NCBI GenBank assembly: GCA_030745875.1
Contig: JASLNT010000038.1
Span: 1 to 64,000 of the forward strand
Direction of reading: 5' to 3'
DNA: 64,000 nucleotides
DNA from: Phycisphaerae bacterium
GTDB lineage: Bacteria; Planctomycetota; Phycisphaerae; SM23-33
Shown piece by piece: positions 15,062-24,440 of this stretch (position 1 is its first letter; each line of letters begins with the position of its first letter). The position numbers were made by a program, and so were the translations under genes. The notes below the pieces were generated by a model. The model was given only the letters and a program-made list of their open reading frames with translations. It did no database searches and was not told the origin of the DNA.

Positions 15062-17678
15062 CCATACGGAAAGCAGCTTTCGCCTTGTCCGGAGGGGAGA
15101 AAATCACTCGCAAACCAGCGTCGGAGCCTTTGCCTCGAATGAAAACAGATCTCGCCGCCGAGCGACACAATCTGCTTTCATGGAACCAACTGCCTCCGCG
15201 CATAACACCCGTAGGATAGCGTCCGCCTTTCCTTGTCGTGGTGACCGGGTCGTTCTTCGGTGATCGCGAGTAGAATTTCGCATCGTAGTAATCGCGACAC
15301 GGTTCGTACACGTTTCCGTGCATGTCGTACAGGCCAAAAGCATTGGGCTGGTTCTGTGCGACCCGCTGTATTTTCATGGACTGGACTCTGGCGCCCTCGT
15401 ACTTGTGGGCGCCGTAGTAACGTAATTGCGAAGTGTACGAACCATAGCAGAACGCCTCGGCGCTTCCGGCCCGACAGGCGTACTCCCACTGCGCTTCGCT
15501 GGGCAGTTGGACGTGAAGACCGGTCTTCTGCTTCAATTTGTTACGAAAGTCCAGAGCATCGGCCCAGCTCACCTTGTGGACAGGAAGGTTGCTCAAGCGT
15601 TTGGGGCCCAGCGAATGACGAGAACCGGTTACTGCAAGCCATTGAGCTACGGTAACTTCGCTTACGGCCATATAGAACGGCTTGGTTATTCGCACGGTGT
15701 GGGGCGTTTCATCGTCACGACGCCCTTTCTCGGAAAGGGGCGAGCCCATAACAAACTCGCCCGCCGGGATAAGTGCAAAAGTCATTTTCGTATTGTTCTT
15801 TCCCAACGACAATGTGACGTTCGGTTTCACCCCCATCGCAGCGGCGGTTTCGGTTTGACGCCGTTTGGCTTCGGTCGACTTGAAAGGCCATACCGTATAG
15901 ACCTTCGCTGGTCCGCTCTTGGCGACAAACGTCGCTCCACCAGAAACCGGAGCCGCCGAAGTATCGATCTCCGCAACCACGCGGAAACCCAGATGCTTTA
16001 TCAGGCTGGACAAAGGGGGCACGACGCCTGACTGCCTGTCGGCGCTGCGGCAGGCGGATGTAAACAGGAAACTCCCTCCGCGGTAGACGTTGACAACGTC
16101 GTCTGATGCGTAATGATCTATATGCACCGGATCGATCCGGGGTGAGTTTCGGTAGAAGTCCGGGCGATATTGATCTCTACACCACTCGGCAACATTACCG
16201 TGCATGTCGTACACACCGAAGGCGTTGGGCTTCTTCTTCAGGACCGCGTGGGGGTACTTGACCTTGAAGGAACTGTCGGGGGCGGCCCGCCAGGCGTAGT
16301 CGTCCAGGCTGCTCCCGTCGGTCCCAAAGCAGTAAGCCCCATCGCTACCGCTTCGGCAGGCGTATTCCCACTGGGCCTCGCTGGGCAGGCGGACTTTGCG
16401 TCCGGTTTTCTGCGATACCCACTGGCAAAAGTCTGCAGCTCCCTCCAGATCAATGTGACTTGCCGGCAGGGCGGACCCGTTTCGACCGTGTGCCCTGCCG
16501 GACCATGGAGTGCTGTCCATGACCGCTCTCCACTGGCCTTGAGTCACCTCCGTGATCCCAATGTAAAACGGCCTGGAGATATTCACCGCATGCAGGTGCT
16601 CGTCCGGTTCGCGTGATTTCTCTCCAGCGGGCGACCCCATAAGAAATTCGCCCGGAGGAATGAGGACCATTGCGAGCTTTTCGTTGGACGCGAGGCTCAG
16701 AACAAGTTTAGGAGAAATATTGTACTTTTTGGCCGCCGCCTCCTGGCGCCGTTTGGCTTCAGCCGAATCGAAAGGCCACCCCTTGGCGGTCGGTATCGAC
16801 GGCTGGGTTGCGGCGATCTCAGTGGGAGATTTGGGTATAGGTTTCGGTTTTGGCGTGGGAATATCGACAGGTAACGGTGGGCTCGGACGAGTCTTGGGCT
16901 TGTCGGTTTCTACTGGGGCAATCGGCCTGGGCGGAACCACTGTTGCAATCGCAACATCTTCGCCTTTTTGCGGTATCGTATCGTCCGGTTGAGTTGCAGG
17001 CGAAGCTGATCGCGTAGAAACAGGCGGCTGTTTCGATCGCACATCGCTGGTTAGCGTGTTGGTTGATTCCGGAGGCTTTGTGCCATTGTAAGGTGGAAAA
17101 ATGAAGAACAGAACCACCCCCGCCAGAACAACACAAGCCGCAAGTATCGCAGCGGCGGCGGTTCGCATCTGCTTGACTCGGGCGATATGTTCGGCCTTGC
17201 TGTTTATTCTGCGTGCTATCGTCAGCGCGGTGTTGGAGTCGATGCCCAATGAGGCCGCTTCAGCGATAAGAAGTCGCTCCTCGTGCTCGTCCATCCGCCA
17301 TTTTCGCAGGTGAGCCCATACAATCTGTTTATAGAGATCCAGGGCTTCCCGCGTGGCTGTCGGAATTCTCACTTCTCGCTGCGGAGCCCCTGCAGCAGTC
17401 TGCCCGCTTAGCTTACGATTGTATTCTTCTCGACGTTGTGGGTTCATCAGGACTACGCGAGCCCTGGCGACTTCATTCATCATCTCCTGGCAGGCTTCGC
17501 GACTGTCTCGCGATCCGGCAAGGGAGTATATGTCGAGCATATCCAGGCGCTCGTGCGCGGCGGTGTCTATTGCGTCGGCGTCGCTGCAGAACCGCTCGAT
17601 CCCAAGAAGCATGTAATGGTCAATCGCCCCATCGCCCCGCTCAATCCCCAACCACTGGCTGTATCGATCATGCGCCAC
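15036..17678 (-). CDS. Membrane protein with HPD-less J-like domain and two FGE/SUMF1 domains
   Basis: An 880-aa protein. Residues ~20-95 form a J-like helical domain of the type often seen in planctomycetes (HYMLLGIERF, then NEVARARVVLMNPQRREEYNRKL), but without the HPD tripeptide needed to stimulate Hsp70 ATPase. A membrane helix near 175-197 (AAAILAACVVLAGVVLFFIF) is followed by a Pro/Thr-rich linker. Two FGE-type domains then lie near 310-580 and 620-870, each with IPPGEFLMGSP- or IPAGEFVMGSP-like starts, RLPSEAQWEYACRSG/RAG, YDMHGNVAE/YEP and a GG(S)W/GGSF-like end. The FGE domains are predicted outside the cytoplasm. The gene starts 40 bp after the Hsp70-like gene and is surely co-transcribed. 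Confidence 0.85.
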   Translation of the reverse strand: MAHDRYSQWLGIERGDGAIDHYMLLGIERFCSDADAIDTAAHERLDMLDIYSLAGSRDSREACQEMMNEVARARVVLMNPQRREEYNRKLSGQTAAGAPQREVRIPTATREALDLYKQIVWAHLRKWRMDEHEERLLIAEAASLGIDSNTALTIARRINSKAEHIARVKQMRTAAAAILAACVVLAGVVLFFIFPPYNGTKPPESTNTLTSDVRSKQPPVSTRSASPATQPDDTIPQKGEDVAIATVVPPRPIAPVETDKPKTRPSPPLPVDIPTPKPKPIPKSPTEIAATQPSIPTAKGWPFDSAEAKRRQEAAAKKYNISPKLVLSLASNEKLAMVLIPPGEFLMGSPAGEKSREPDEHLHAVNISRPFYIGITEVTQGQWRAVMDSTPWSGRAHGRNGSALPASHIDLEGAADFCQWVSQKTGRKVRLPSEAQWEYACRSGSDGAYCFGTDGSSLDDYAWRAAPDSSFKVKYPHAVLKKKPNAFGVYDMHGNVAEWCRDQYRPDFYRNSPRIDPVHIDHYASDDVVNVYRGGSFLFTSACRSADRQSGVVPPLSSLIKHLGFRVVAEIDTSAAPVSGGATFVAKSGPAKVYTVWPFKSTEAKRRQTETAAAMGVKPNVTLSLGKNNTKMTFALIPAGEFVMGSPLSEKGRRDDETPHTVRITKPFYMAVSEVTVAQWLAVTGSRHSLGPKRLSNLPVHKVSWADALDFRNKLKQKTGLHVQLPSEAQWEYACRAGSAEAFCYGSYTSQLRYYGAHKYEGARVQSMKIQRVAQNQPNAFGLYDMHGNVYEPCRDYYDAKFYSRSPKNDPVTTTRKGGRYPTGVMRGGSWFHESRLCRSAARSVFIRGKGSDAGLRVIFSPPDKAKAAFRMVKAAAPRR

Positions 17679-17718
17679 TACGACCTCGCGATATCCGCGT
17701 GTCCGCGTCTCTTAGTTC

Positions 17719-19587
17719 TTATGAGACCTTGAACTTGGTGAGTATCTCTCTGTTCATGTGCACTCTAGCCGCATCAACTCCGTCGCCGCGCCGGATGAAC
17801 GTCTCGGCCCACGATCCGGAAGCAAGGTGCACAGCTTGTACGTGCAGGCGCCCGCCGGCGTCGTAGTTGAACGTAACCACAATCGGCGAGCCCTTGGGCA
17901 ATCCGGGCGGGAGCGACTTAATAATACACGTGCCGACCAGCAGACAATCTTCGGCGGTTTTTGACTCACCTTCGACAATTCGCACCAATACGTGTTTCTG
18001 GTCGTCAGCTACGGTGGCGTAGCATTTGGTTTCCCGTACGGGCAGAGGAGTATTCTTTGCGATCAGCGGCGAGACGACCAGACGCCCGCTTTGCGTCTCA
18101 GCCACCACCCCAAGGGTGTGCGCATTGACGCTTGTAGTGTGGATCGATCCGATCAAAGTGGTTAACTCCGCACCCAACCAGTCCAGAAACTCTTCTCGTT
18201 TCTCGTTGTCTATCGCCGTCGTGTCGAAATGACGCTGGGCCTGTTGGTCTGGAGCCGGCGCGGGCGATTCGCATTTAAGAGCGGCGGCCAGTTCGTCCAG
18301 AGGCGATGTCCCGACGGGAGGCTCGGCTTGAGGAGCGATGGCGGCTTCGGCAAGTCGCCCCAGTTCCGTCGCAGATTCCATCTCGCCGGCAGGCGAGACC
18401 ACGTTCACTTCGGCGGCAGGCACAATCTCCACCGATTCATCAACATCATCTTCACGCAACTCCTCTTGCGGCGCCTCCGCTCGCCCACTGTTGGCCACAC
18501 AAACCGCCGCATGAATAGCCGCTCCATGCGCGACGGCCTCGTCGGGAGAAATCGACACGTCGGGTATCATGCCCGTGACTCTCGCGAGCATTGCCTGGAC
18601 CTGCGGCATGCGGGTGGACCCCCCCACCGCGAGCACGTCGTCAACATCTCCCCAGGTGATTCCGGCGTCTCTGACGGCTCGGCTGAGACGGCTTTCAGTG
18701 CGGAAGAGCAGGTCAGCGGTCATTTCCTCAAACTGGCTGCGGGTCAGCTTGCCTCTGAGGGTCTTTCCGGCGTGATTCACTACAAACAGCGTGTGGTCCC
18801 TGCGCGAGAGATCTTTCTTCATCTCCTCGGCGGTCGATTCCAGTTGCTGTCGGCTGAGCGGGTCATCGCGGGGATCCTGACCGTGTTCCGTGATGAACAT
18901 GTCGGCCAGATGATCGTACAGGCGTTTGTCCCAATCTCTTCCGCCCAGTTGCACATCGCCCGCGGTAGCCAACACTGCAAGATCGTATCCCACCGCCCGC
19001 AAAACAGTAACGTCGAAGGTGCCTCCGCCAAGATCGTAAACGACGGAAATCTCGGGCAGTTGTCCGTCCGCGTGCAGGATTTCGGTCACACCGCCCTCGG
19101 GCGTGGTGTACGAACGGAACGCGTGCGCAAGCGCCGCAGCCGTCGGTTCGTTTATGATCCCTATGAGCTCCAGCCCGGCAGAGTGCGCTGCTGCTGCAGT
19201 CGCCTGGCGACGATTCTCGTCGAAGTAAGCCGGAACGGTGATTACCGCTCCGTCAATTGGACCGAGGCGGGCCTCGGCGTCCTGGACGAGCTTCTTGATT
19301 ATGATCGCGCTAACGTTTATCGGCGATATGGTTCTGCCTCGAATAGTCTTGGGGTACGACTCATCACCCATGTAGCGTTTAACGTCTTCGGCTACATTGC
19401 CCGGTTCGGCGAGCGCTGCGCGTTTGCCCTCGCGCCCGACGATAGCTGAATCATCTGACTCAAACAACACCACCGAAGGCGTAGTGAGTTCGCCTTCGGC
19501 GTTTGGGATTGTGATTGGACGCCCTTGCGGGCCGAGATGAGCAACGGCTGAAAACGTGGTGCCAAGATCGATTCCGATATAGTTCAT
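17719..19587 (-). CDS. Atypical Hsp70 (DnaK-like) chaperone
   Basis: A 622-aa Hsp70-family protein. The ATPase domain (residues ~1-375) is intact: GIDLGTTFSAVA, VITVPAYFDENRRQAT, GIINEPTAAALA, VYDLGGGTFDVTVL and VLAVGGSTRMP. It is followed by an acidic, Pro/Ala-rich linker of about 130 residues and then a beta-rich domain resembling the substrate-binding domain (VNAHTLGVV, LIAKNTPLPV). The protein ends soon after, without the helical lid or an EEVD-like tail. It is therefore not the housekeeping DnaK; binding to a dedicated client or to the downstream J-like/FGE membrane protein is inferred. Start ATG 19587 has GAGG nine bases upstream. Confidence 0.87.
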   Translation of the reverse strand: MNYIGIDLGTTFSAVAHLGPQGRPITIPNAEGELTTPSVVLFESDDSAIVGREGKRAALAEPGNVAEDVKRYMGDESYPKTIRGRTISPINVSAIIIKKLVQDAEARLGPIDGAVITVPAYFDENRRQATAAAAHSAGLELIGIINEPTAAALAHAFRSYTTPEGGVTEILHADGQLPEISVVYDLGGGTFDVTVLRAVGYDLAVLATAGDVQLGGRDWDKRLYDHLADMFITEHGQDPRDDPLSRQQLESTAEEMKKDLSRRDHTLFVVNHAGKTLRGKLTRSQFEEMTADLLFRTESRLSRAVRDAGITWGDVDDVLAVGGSTRMPQVQAMLARVTGMIPDVSISPDEAVAHGAAIHAAVCVANSGRAEAPQEELREDDVDESVEIVPAAEVNVVSPAGEMESATELGRLAEAAIAPQAEPPVGTSPLDELAAALKCESPAPAPDQQAQRHFDTTAIDNEKREEFLDWLGAELTTLIGSIHTTSVNAHTLGVVAETQSGRLVVSPLIAKNTPLPVRETKCYATVADDQKHVLVRIVEGESKTAEDCLLVGTCIIKSLPPGLPKGSPIVVTFNYDAGGRLHVQAVHLASGSWAETFIRRGDGVDAARVHMNREILTKFKVS

Positions 19588-19631
19588 CCAGAACATCCTC
19601 AAGTATGCGACCTGCTGATCGCGTGCTACTG

Positions 19632-19660
19632 AGTATACACCGCAGGCAAAGTGGTGTGAA
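19632..19660 (-). promoter_or_regulatory. Promoter of the Hsp70/J-like operon
   Basis: Read on the minus strand, TTCACA (19655-19660) and TATACT (19632-19637) have a 17-bp spacer. The leader is about 40 nt and carries the GAGG site. Confidence 0.6.
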
Positions 19661-19744
19661 GCAGTTATGTGCGTCCAAGCGTCCGTGAAAGCTCGCTTCT
19701 GAACTGGAGCGTAATCCTCGGCGAACAAAAAAAGCTGTCGGTAA

Positions 19745-19773
19745 TTGCTTGCGCCCGGTCGGATGCGTATCAT
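19745..19773 (+). promoter_or_regulatory. guaA promoter
   Basis: TTGCTT at 19745-19750 and TATCAT at 19768-19773 have a 17-bp spacer. The leader of about 28 nt contains AGAGG before the guaA ATG. It diverges from the Hsp70 operon promoter. Confidence 0.5.
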
Positions 19774-19808
19774 GTTCTCTTTCCAGACGACTCAACAGAG
19801 GCAGAGCA

Positions 19809-21377
19809 ATGAGTTCACTTGCAGGTTCCATCGAAAAATCTGAGACAATCGTCATCCTGGACTTCGGCAGCCAATACGCCCAACTCATCGCCAGACGCGT
19901 TCGAGACAGCGGAGTCTACAGTGTTCTGGCGCGCCCGGACGTTTCAGCCGACGAACTTAAGGAAATCAACGTCAAGGGTCTGATCTTTACCGGCGGACCG
20001 TCCAGCGTTTATGAAGAAGGCGCCCCAAAGTGCCGCGCGGAAATACTCGATCTCGGCGTCCCGATTCTTGGAATCTGCTATGGAATGCAGATCTCAGCCC
20101 ATCTGATGGGATCGAAAGTCGATTCCGGTGAGTCGCGGGAATACGGACGGACAGCATTGCGGATCACCGAGCCAGACGGGTTGCTAAAGAACATTCCGAC
20201 AGAAACAACCGTCTGGATGAGTCACGGTGATCAGGTGCGCACCCTTGGAGACGACTTTGTTCCGCTGGCGGCGACCCCGACCTGCCCGATCGCCGCAGTC
20301 AAACATAAGACTCGCCCGTTCTACGGCGTGCAATTCCACCCTGAAGTTACTCACACGCCGCACGGAGGCGAGATATTCACCAACTTCCTGTTCGACATCT
20401 GCCAGTGCAACGGGTTGTGGAAAATGAGTTCGTTCGTCGACGCCGTGGTCGCCGACGTGCAGTCGCAAGTCGGACCGGATGAGAAAGTAATCTGCGGCCT
20501 GTCGGGCGGAGTCGATTCTTCCGTGGTCGCCGCAATGCTTCACAAAGCCGTCGGAGACCGCCTTGAGTGCATCTTCGTGGACAACGGCCTGCTGCGAATG
20601 AATGAAGTTGAGCTTGTTGAAAGCACTTTCAAGGATCACTTCAAGCTGAATCTAACCACCGTTCGGGCCGCCGACGAATTCCTTGGTAAGCTTGCCGGCG
20701 TAGCCGAGCCTCAAGAGAAACGCCGGATAATAGGGCATACGTTCATCGACATGTTCAAGGCCGAAGCCGGACACATAGAAAACGCCCGCTATCTCGCTCA
20801 GGGAACGCTTTATCCCGACGTGATAGAATCCGGCCATTCGCTCGCTGGCACAGCCGCCAACATCAAGCTTCACCACAACGTGGGCGGTCTGCCCGAACAA
20901 TTGGGATTCGAACTCATCGAGCCGCTCCGTGACCTGTTCAAGGACGAGGTGCGGCAGGTTGGCGAGCTTCTCGGATTGCCCGAACATTTGGTCTGGCGCC
21001 ATCCATTCCCCGGTCCGGGGCTTGCGGTGCGTTGCCTTGGCGAGGTGACGCTGGAGAAACTCGATATCCTCCGGCGAGCCGACAACATTTTCCTTGAGGA
21101 GATAGTCGCCAACAATTTATACCGCCAAACCTCCCAGACATTCGCCGTGATCCTGCCCGTGCAGTCGGTGGGCGTGATGGGCGACGGGCGAACGTACGAA
21201 AATGTAGTCGCCTTGCGATCCGTAGACACTAAGGATTTCATGACCGCCGACTGGTCGCGAATCCCCTACGATATCCTCGCCACCGTTTCCAACAGGATCA
21301 TTAACGAGGTCCGAGGCGTCAATAGAGTTGTGTACGACATAAGCTCCAAGCCGCCGGCTACGATCGAGTGGGAATAG
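19809..21377 (+). CDS. guaA: GMP synthase (glutamine-hydrolysing)
   Basis: A 522-aa GuaA of normal length, converting XMP to GMP. The class I glutamine amidotransferase domain (~12-205) has the nucleophile Cys in GICYGMQ and the His/Glu pair in QFHPEVTHT. The ATP-pyrophosphatase domain carries the P-loop [10 protein letters not shown]. The C-terminal dimerisation domain ends [14 protein letters not shown], the usual GuaA terminus. Start ATG 19809 has AGAGG upstream; the frame is open from 19749 through the promoter. An MFS-type gene follows after 55 bp with its own strong Shine-Dalgarno. Confidence 0.97.
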   Translation: MSSLAGSIEKSETIVILDFGSQYAQLIARRVRDSGVYSVLARPDVSADELKEINVKGLIFTGGPSSVYEEGAPKCRAEILDLGVPILGICYGMQISAHLMGSKVDSGESREYGRTALRITEPDGLLKNIPTETTVWMSHGDQVRTLGDDFVPLAATPTCPIAAVKHKTRPFYGVQFHPEVTHTPHGGEIFTNFLFDICQCNGLWKMSSFVDAVVADVQSQVGPDEKVICGLSGGVDSSVVAAMLHKAVGDRLECIFVDNGLLRMNEVELVESTFKDHFKLNLTTVRAADEFLGKLAGVAEPQEKRRIIGHTFIDMFKAEAGHIENARYLAQGTLYPDVIESGHSLAGTAANIKLHHNVGGLPEQLGFELIEPLRDLFKDEVRQVGELLGLPEHLVWRHPFPGPGLAVRCLGEVTLEKLDILRRADNIFLEEIVANNLYRQTSQTFAVILPVQSVGVMGDGRTYENVVALRSVDTKDFMTADWSRIPYDILATVSNRIINEVRGVNRVVYDISSKPPATIEWE

Positions 21378-21432
21378 GCCTGACCAAGCCGATTAGTTTC
21401 AGCATGTGATTCCGCGCCCGTCGGAGGCCCCG

Positions 21433-23142
21433 ATGTTCTGGCGAAGAAAATCCTATGATATCCTCCCGGCGTTGTCCATTCGCGGACCTGAGCTGCGCCG
21501 ATCCATGCGCCTGGTGACGTCCGCCTGGATGATGGGCGTAGTGTGGATGTTTGCGGTGTCGGGAAGCCGCCTGAACCTCTTTGGGCGAATGCTGGGCTTT
21601 AATGACTTCCATTTCGGAATGTTGACGGCGTTGACCTTTCTGGCGACTTTCGCACAACTAGCCGCGACAATACTCGTCGAGCGCAGCGGTCTCAAGAAAC
21701 ACCAGTTCCTCGTGTGCGGATTGATATCGCGATTCCTGTGGATCGTTATAGCAACTATACCGCTGATTTTTCCGCTCCCGTCACAATGGGCCGTCTGGAG
21801 CATGCTGACACTGGTGCTGATAAGCTCACTGATGCTGTCTTTGGCGACCCCGGCGTGGCATACGTGGATGGGCGACCTTATCCCGAGACGAATCCGAGGT
21901 CGATACTTCGCAACGAGAAACGCCTTCACGCTCCTTGTGAAGATACCCTCCGTCATCTTCCTGGGTCTGCTGCTTGACAGTGTCACTCGCGCTCATCCCG
22001 ACGGAAGCTCCGCCCCTGTAATATCAGCAGCCATACAGCCGACATTGCTCTGGTTCATCTGCGGAGTCTTCTTCGTCGCGGGTCTGTTGGGCATGGCTGA
22101 CATACTGGTGTTCTTTAGGATCCGCGAGGTCATTGGGACTACTCCTGACACACCACGGGTCCCGGCGGTTGATATTCGAATAGACCCTGGCGGAAGTGAT
22201 GCGGTTTTCGCCCGACTGTCTCACGCGGTACGATATCTCCGGGCTGTTTTTCGACAACTTCTGCTCGAACCGCTCGCCGACCCGGTTTTTCGGCGATACG
22301 TCGCGTACAGCGCAACGACCACCTTCGCGCTTACGGTCGCCGGGCAGTACTTCTGGCGCACCCTGCTTGAGAATTACAGATTCGGGCAGCTCGGATCGGA
22401 CATGCTGTTCGTGGTCATGGGACCGCTAGCGAGTCTGGCGTCGTTGCGTCTTGTCGGGAGATTGCTCGACAAATGGGGACGTCGCCCCGTGCTGCTGCTG
22501 GGCACGTCGCTTATTATCTTCTCGATAACGCCCTATTTCTTCGCAACGCGATACACGCCCGCTCCGCAATTTGTGCTCGACTCAGCCAACTACATCGCCT
22601 CAGCAATCGGCGGGGTCTTCGGATACGGCGACTTCGTTTGGTTCACGCCGAAAAGTCCCGTGGGTCCGTGGTTGGTGATGCTAATTGCCATAATCATCGG
22701 CGGGATCGGATGGACTGCAATCATGCTGGCGCAGAACAATATAATCCTCAGCTTCGCCGACAGTCACGGTCGCAGCAAATACGTTGCCGCCCACGCTGTT
22801 CTGATTTCGATGGGCGGCGTGCTGGGCGGTGTCGTGGGCGGGGTGACGGCGTATATTACGCGAGGACTTCAGACCAATCCCATTGTTTTTGGTCCCGTGG
22901 ATGAAGCAGGCAATCACACGGTGTTCATGTGGAACAACTGGCATGTCACGTTTGCACTGTCGTTCGGCGCCCGCATAGTCGCATTGCTGCTCCTGATCAA
23001 TATGACCGACCCGGGAGCCAGACCCGCCCGCGACATGCTCCGCCACGCACGCCATAATATCTACAATATCTTCGGAGTTCTGTTGTTTCCCCTCCGCAGT
23101 CTGGGCCGCTCGAAGCCAGATCGCGACAATCGTAATCAGTAA
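21433..23142 (+). CDS. Major facilitator superfamily-type transporter
   Basis: A 569-aa polytopic membrane protein with about 12 hydrophobic segments. MFS-like features include a loop after segment 4 reading WHTWMGDLIPRRIRGRYF and the symmetry-related VGRLLDKWGRRPVLL. The pattern of a long N-terminal half, a soluble middle loop near residues 230-270 and a further set of helices is common for planctomycete MFS proteins of unknown substrate. Start ATG 21433 is chosen for its GGAGG 5 nt upstream; a GTG at 21406 is in frame without a site. The 3' end is 3 bp from the convergent gene. The substrate cannot be inferred. Confidence 0.85.
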   Translation: MFWRRKSYDILPALSIRGPELRRSMRLVTSAWMMGVVWMFAVSGSRLNLFGRMLGFNDFHFGMLTALTFLATFAQLAATILVERSGLKKHQFLVCGLISRFLWIVIATIPLIFPLPSQWAVWSMLTLVLISSLMLSLATPAWHTWMGDLIPRRIRGRYFATRNAFTLLVKIPSVIFLGLLLDSVTRAHPDGSSAPVISAAIQPTLLWFICGVFFVAGLLGMADILVFFRIREVIGTTPDTPRVPAVDIRIDPGGSDAVFARLSHAVRYLRAVFRQLLLEPLADPVFRRYVAYSATTTFALTVAGQYFWRTLLENYRFGQLGSDMLFVVMGPLASLASLRLVGRLLDKWGRRPVLLLGTSLIIFSITPYFFATRYTPAPQFVLDSANYIASAIGGVFGYGDFVWFTPKSPVGPWLVMLIAIIIGGIGWTAIMLAQNNIILSFADSHGRSKYVAAHAVLISMGGVLGGVVGGVTAYITRGLQTNPIVFGPVDEAGNHTVFMWNNWHVTFALSFGARIVALLLLINMTDPGARPARDMLRHARHNIYNIFGVLLFPLRSLGRSKPDRDNRNQ

Positions 23143-23145
23143 ACG

Positions 23146-24360
23146 CTACTCGGCGACGGGTTTCAGCAGAAGAATATCGCCATCACAGGGATTAACTGTG
23201 TGAGTTCGAGCTGTTTTGCCTGATGACAGGGACACTCGCGCTCTGGCGAACGTGACGGTCACGGGTTTGGCGCCCATCGGATTGTAGATGACCGTTCCGT
23301 TGTCGAATTCCCGCCGTACGCTTCGATCGTGATTGGCCCTGCCCAAGCCCTTGGGCTTTCCGAGCGATTTGTTCCAGAACGGATACCAGTTGTGTCTATG
23401 ATCTCCTGAGGGCAACGGATTGGGATCCGAGAACAAACAGTATCCGTTCGAGTAAGTAAGCGACAGCGTAGTTGCCGCACGCATCAGGTGAAGATCATTT
23501 CGCGACTTGTGATACCATGTTTCGAGACAGTTTATTCGCGGTTTGCGGAGGTTCTTCTCGGCCCAGACAAGCGTCTGTGCGATCTTCTTCCAGTGATCCG
23601 CCGTGCTGGATCGGTAGCACTCCATGAAGTATCCGTTGATGAACTTCGCCGTCTTAGGAGTCGCTCGATCGTTCGGATTAGTCAGTATCAACGCGTCAGA
23701 TCCAACAGCCTTCCTAACCAACTCAATCAACGCCAGCCGATCATCGTCATCACGCCACCAATCAAGCATGACTCCATCGACAACACCACTTCTCACCGCA
23801 GCGGCGGCTTGGACGGCGACATGCCTGCGGTAAGCGTCATTGGAGAAATCCATCTGCAAATGACCGCCTTCGGCCCATCCAACCATCTTCTTCCCACCCC
23901 TGTCTCGCCTCCACCACTTGTGATCCGGCGGAAACCAATTCTTGTTTGCGTCGCGATAACGTATCTCCGCCAGAAGAATCAAGTTTGGATTCTTGCCGAG
24001 CAACTTCCTGCGTCTCTCAAGACCACGCGGAACACTCTCCTTGCGAAATCGACTCGCAAGACCGGAGTACTTGTGGTCCCATCGCAAACCAAAGAATCCA
24101 ACACCGTGAAACAGCAAATCGTGGCGAGCGATTGTTGTCAGCTTGTCTTCATTCTTGAGATTATCCGCAGGATTCCAAGCCTGGAACACTGAAGGAAATG
24201 CTCGGGATTCAATGCGTTTGCGGATTGATTGGGCGCCCGGCGTATCGCGCGGATTAGTTGCGCCAAGCACATGCTCGACTCCAATTGTAACAGCCGCCGC
24301 ACCAATACCCAGCGTCTCGATGAACTCACGCCTACTGTACTTCCGCATCCTTGTCATCAT
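23146..24360 (-). CDS. Tat-exported putative glycosidase (GHL15-like)
   Basis: A 404-aa protein with a twin-arginine signal (YSRREFIETLGIGAAAVTI) and a cleavage site after residue ~33. The mature part resembles the putative glycosidase family called GHL15: a TIM-barrel-like order with FFGLRWDH, LAEIRYRDAN, the acidic cluster GVMLDWWRDDDD and ILTNPND, and a C-terminal beta region with FDNGTVIYNPMG. That acidic cluster is a good catalytic candidate. It probably acts on a polysaccharide outside the cytoplasm. GAGAGG precedes the ATG pair at 24360/24357. Neighbouring genes are other exported carbohydrate-type proteins. Confidence 0.72.
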   Translation of the reverse strand: MMTRMRKYSRREFIETLGIGAAAVTIGVEHVLGATNPRDTPGAQSIRKRIESRAFPSVFQAWNPADNLKNEDKLTTIARHDLLFHGVGFFGLRWDHKYSGLASRFRKESVPRGLERRRKLLGKNPNLILLAEIRYRDANKNWFPPDHKWWRRDRGGKKMVGWAEGGHLQMDFSNDAYRRHVAVQAAAAVRSGVVDGVMLDWWRDDDDRLALIELVRKAVGSDALILTNPNDRATPKTAKFINGYFMECYRSSTADHWKKIAQTLVWAEKNLRKPRINCLETWYHKSRNDLHLMRAATTLSLTYSNGYCLFSDPNPLPSGDHRHNWYPFWNKSLGKPKGLGRANHDRSVRREFDNGTVIYNPMGAKPVTVTFARARVSLSSGKTARTHTVNPCDGDILLLKPVAE

Positions 24361-24404
24361 GTCCTCTCTTCAGATTCTCTCTTAATTGTCGCACACACTC
24401 AACC

Positions 24405-24433
24405 TTGTCTTGCTTCCTGGAGCAAGGTATTCT
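24405..24433 (+). promoter_or_regulatory. Promoter of the phosphoesterase lipoprotein, leaderless type
   Basis: TTGTCT at 24405-24410 and TATTCT at 24428-24433 have a 17-bp spacer. Seven nt separate the -10 box from the ATG at 24441, so the message would begin at or next to the start codon. Confidence 0.55.
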
Positions 24434-24440
24434 CATTGTG

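Noticed and set aside
18229-19449. Plus-strand ORF of 406 codons within the Hsp70-like gene
   Set aside because: The minus frame encodes all Hsp70 motifs; the plus frame is Arg/His-rich shadow sequence.
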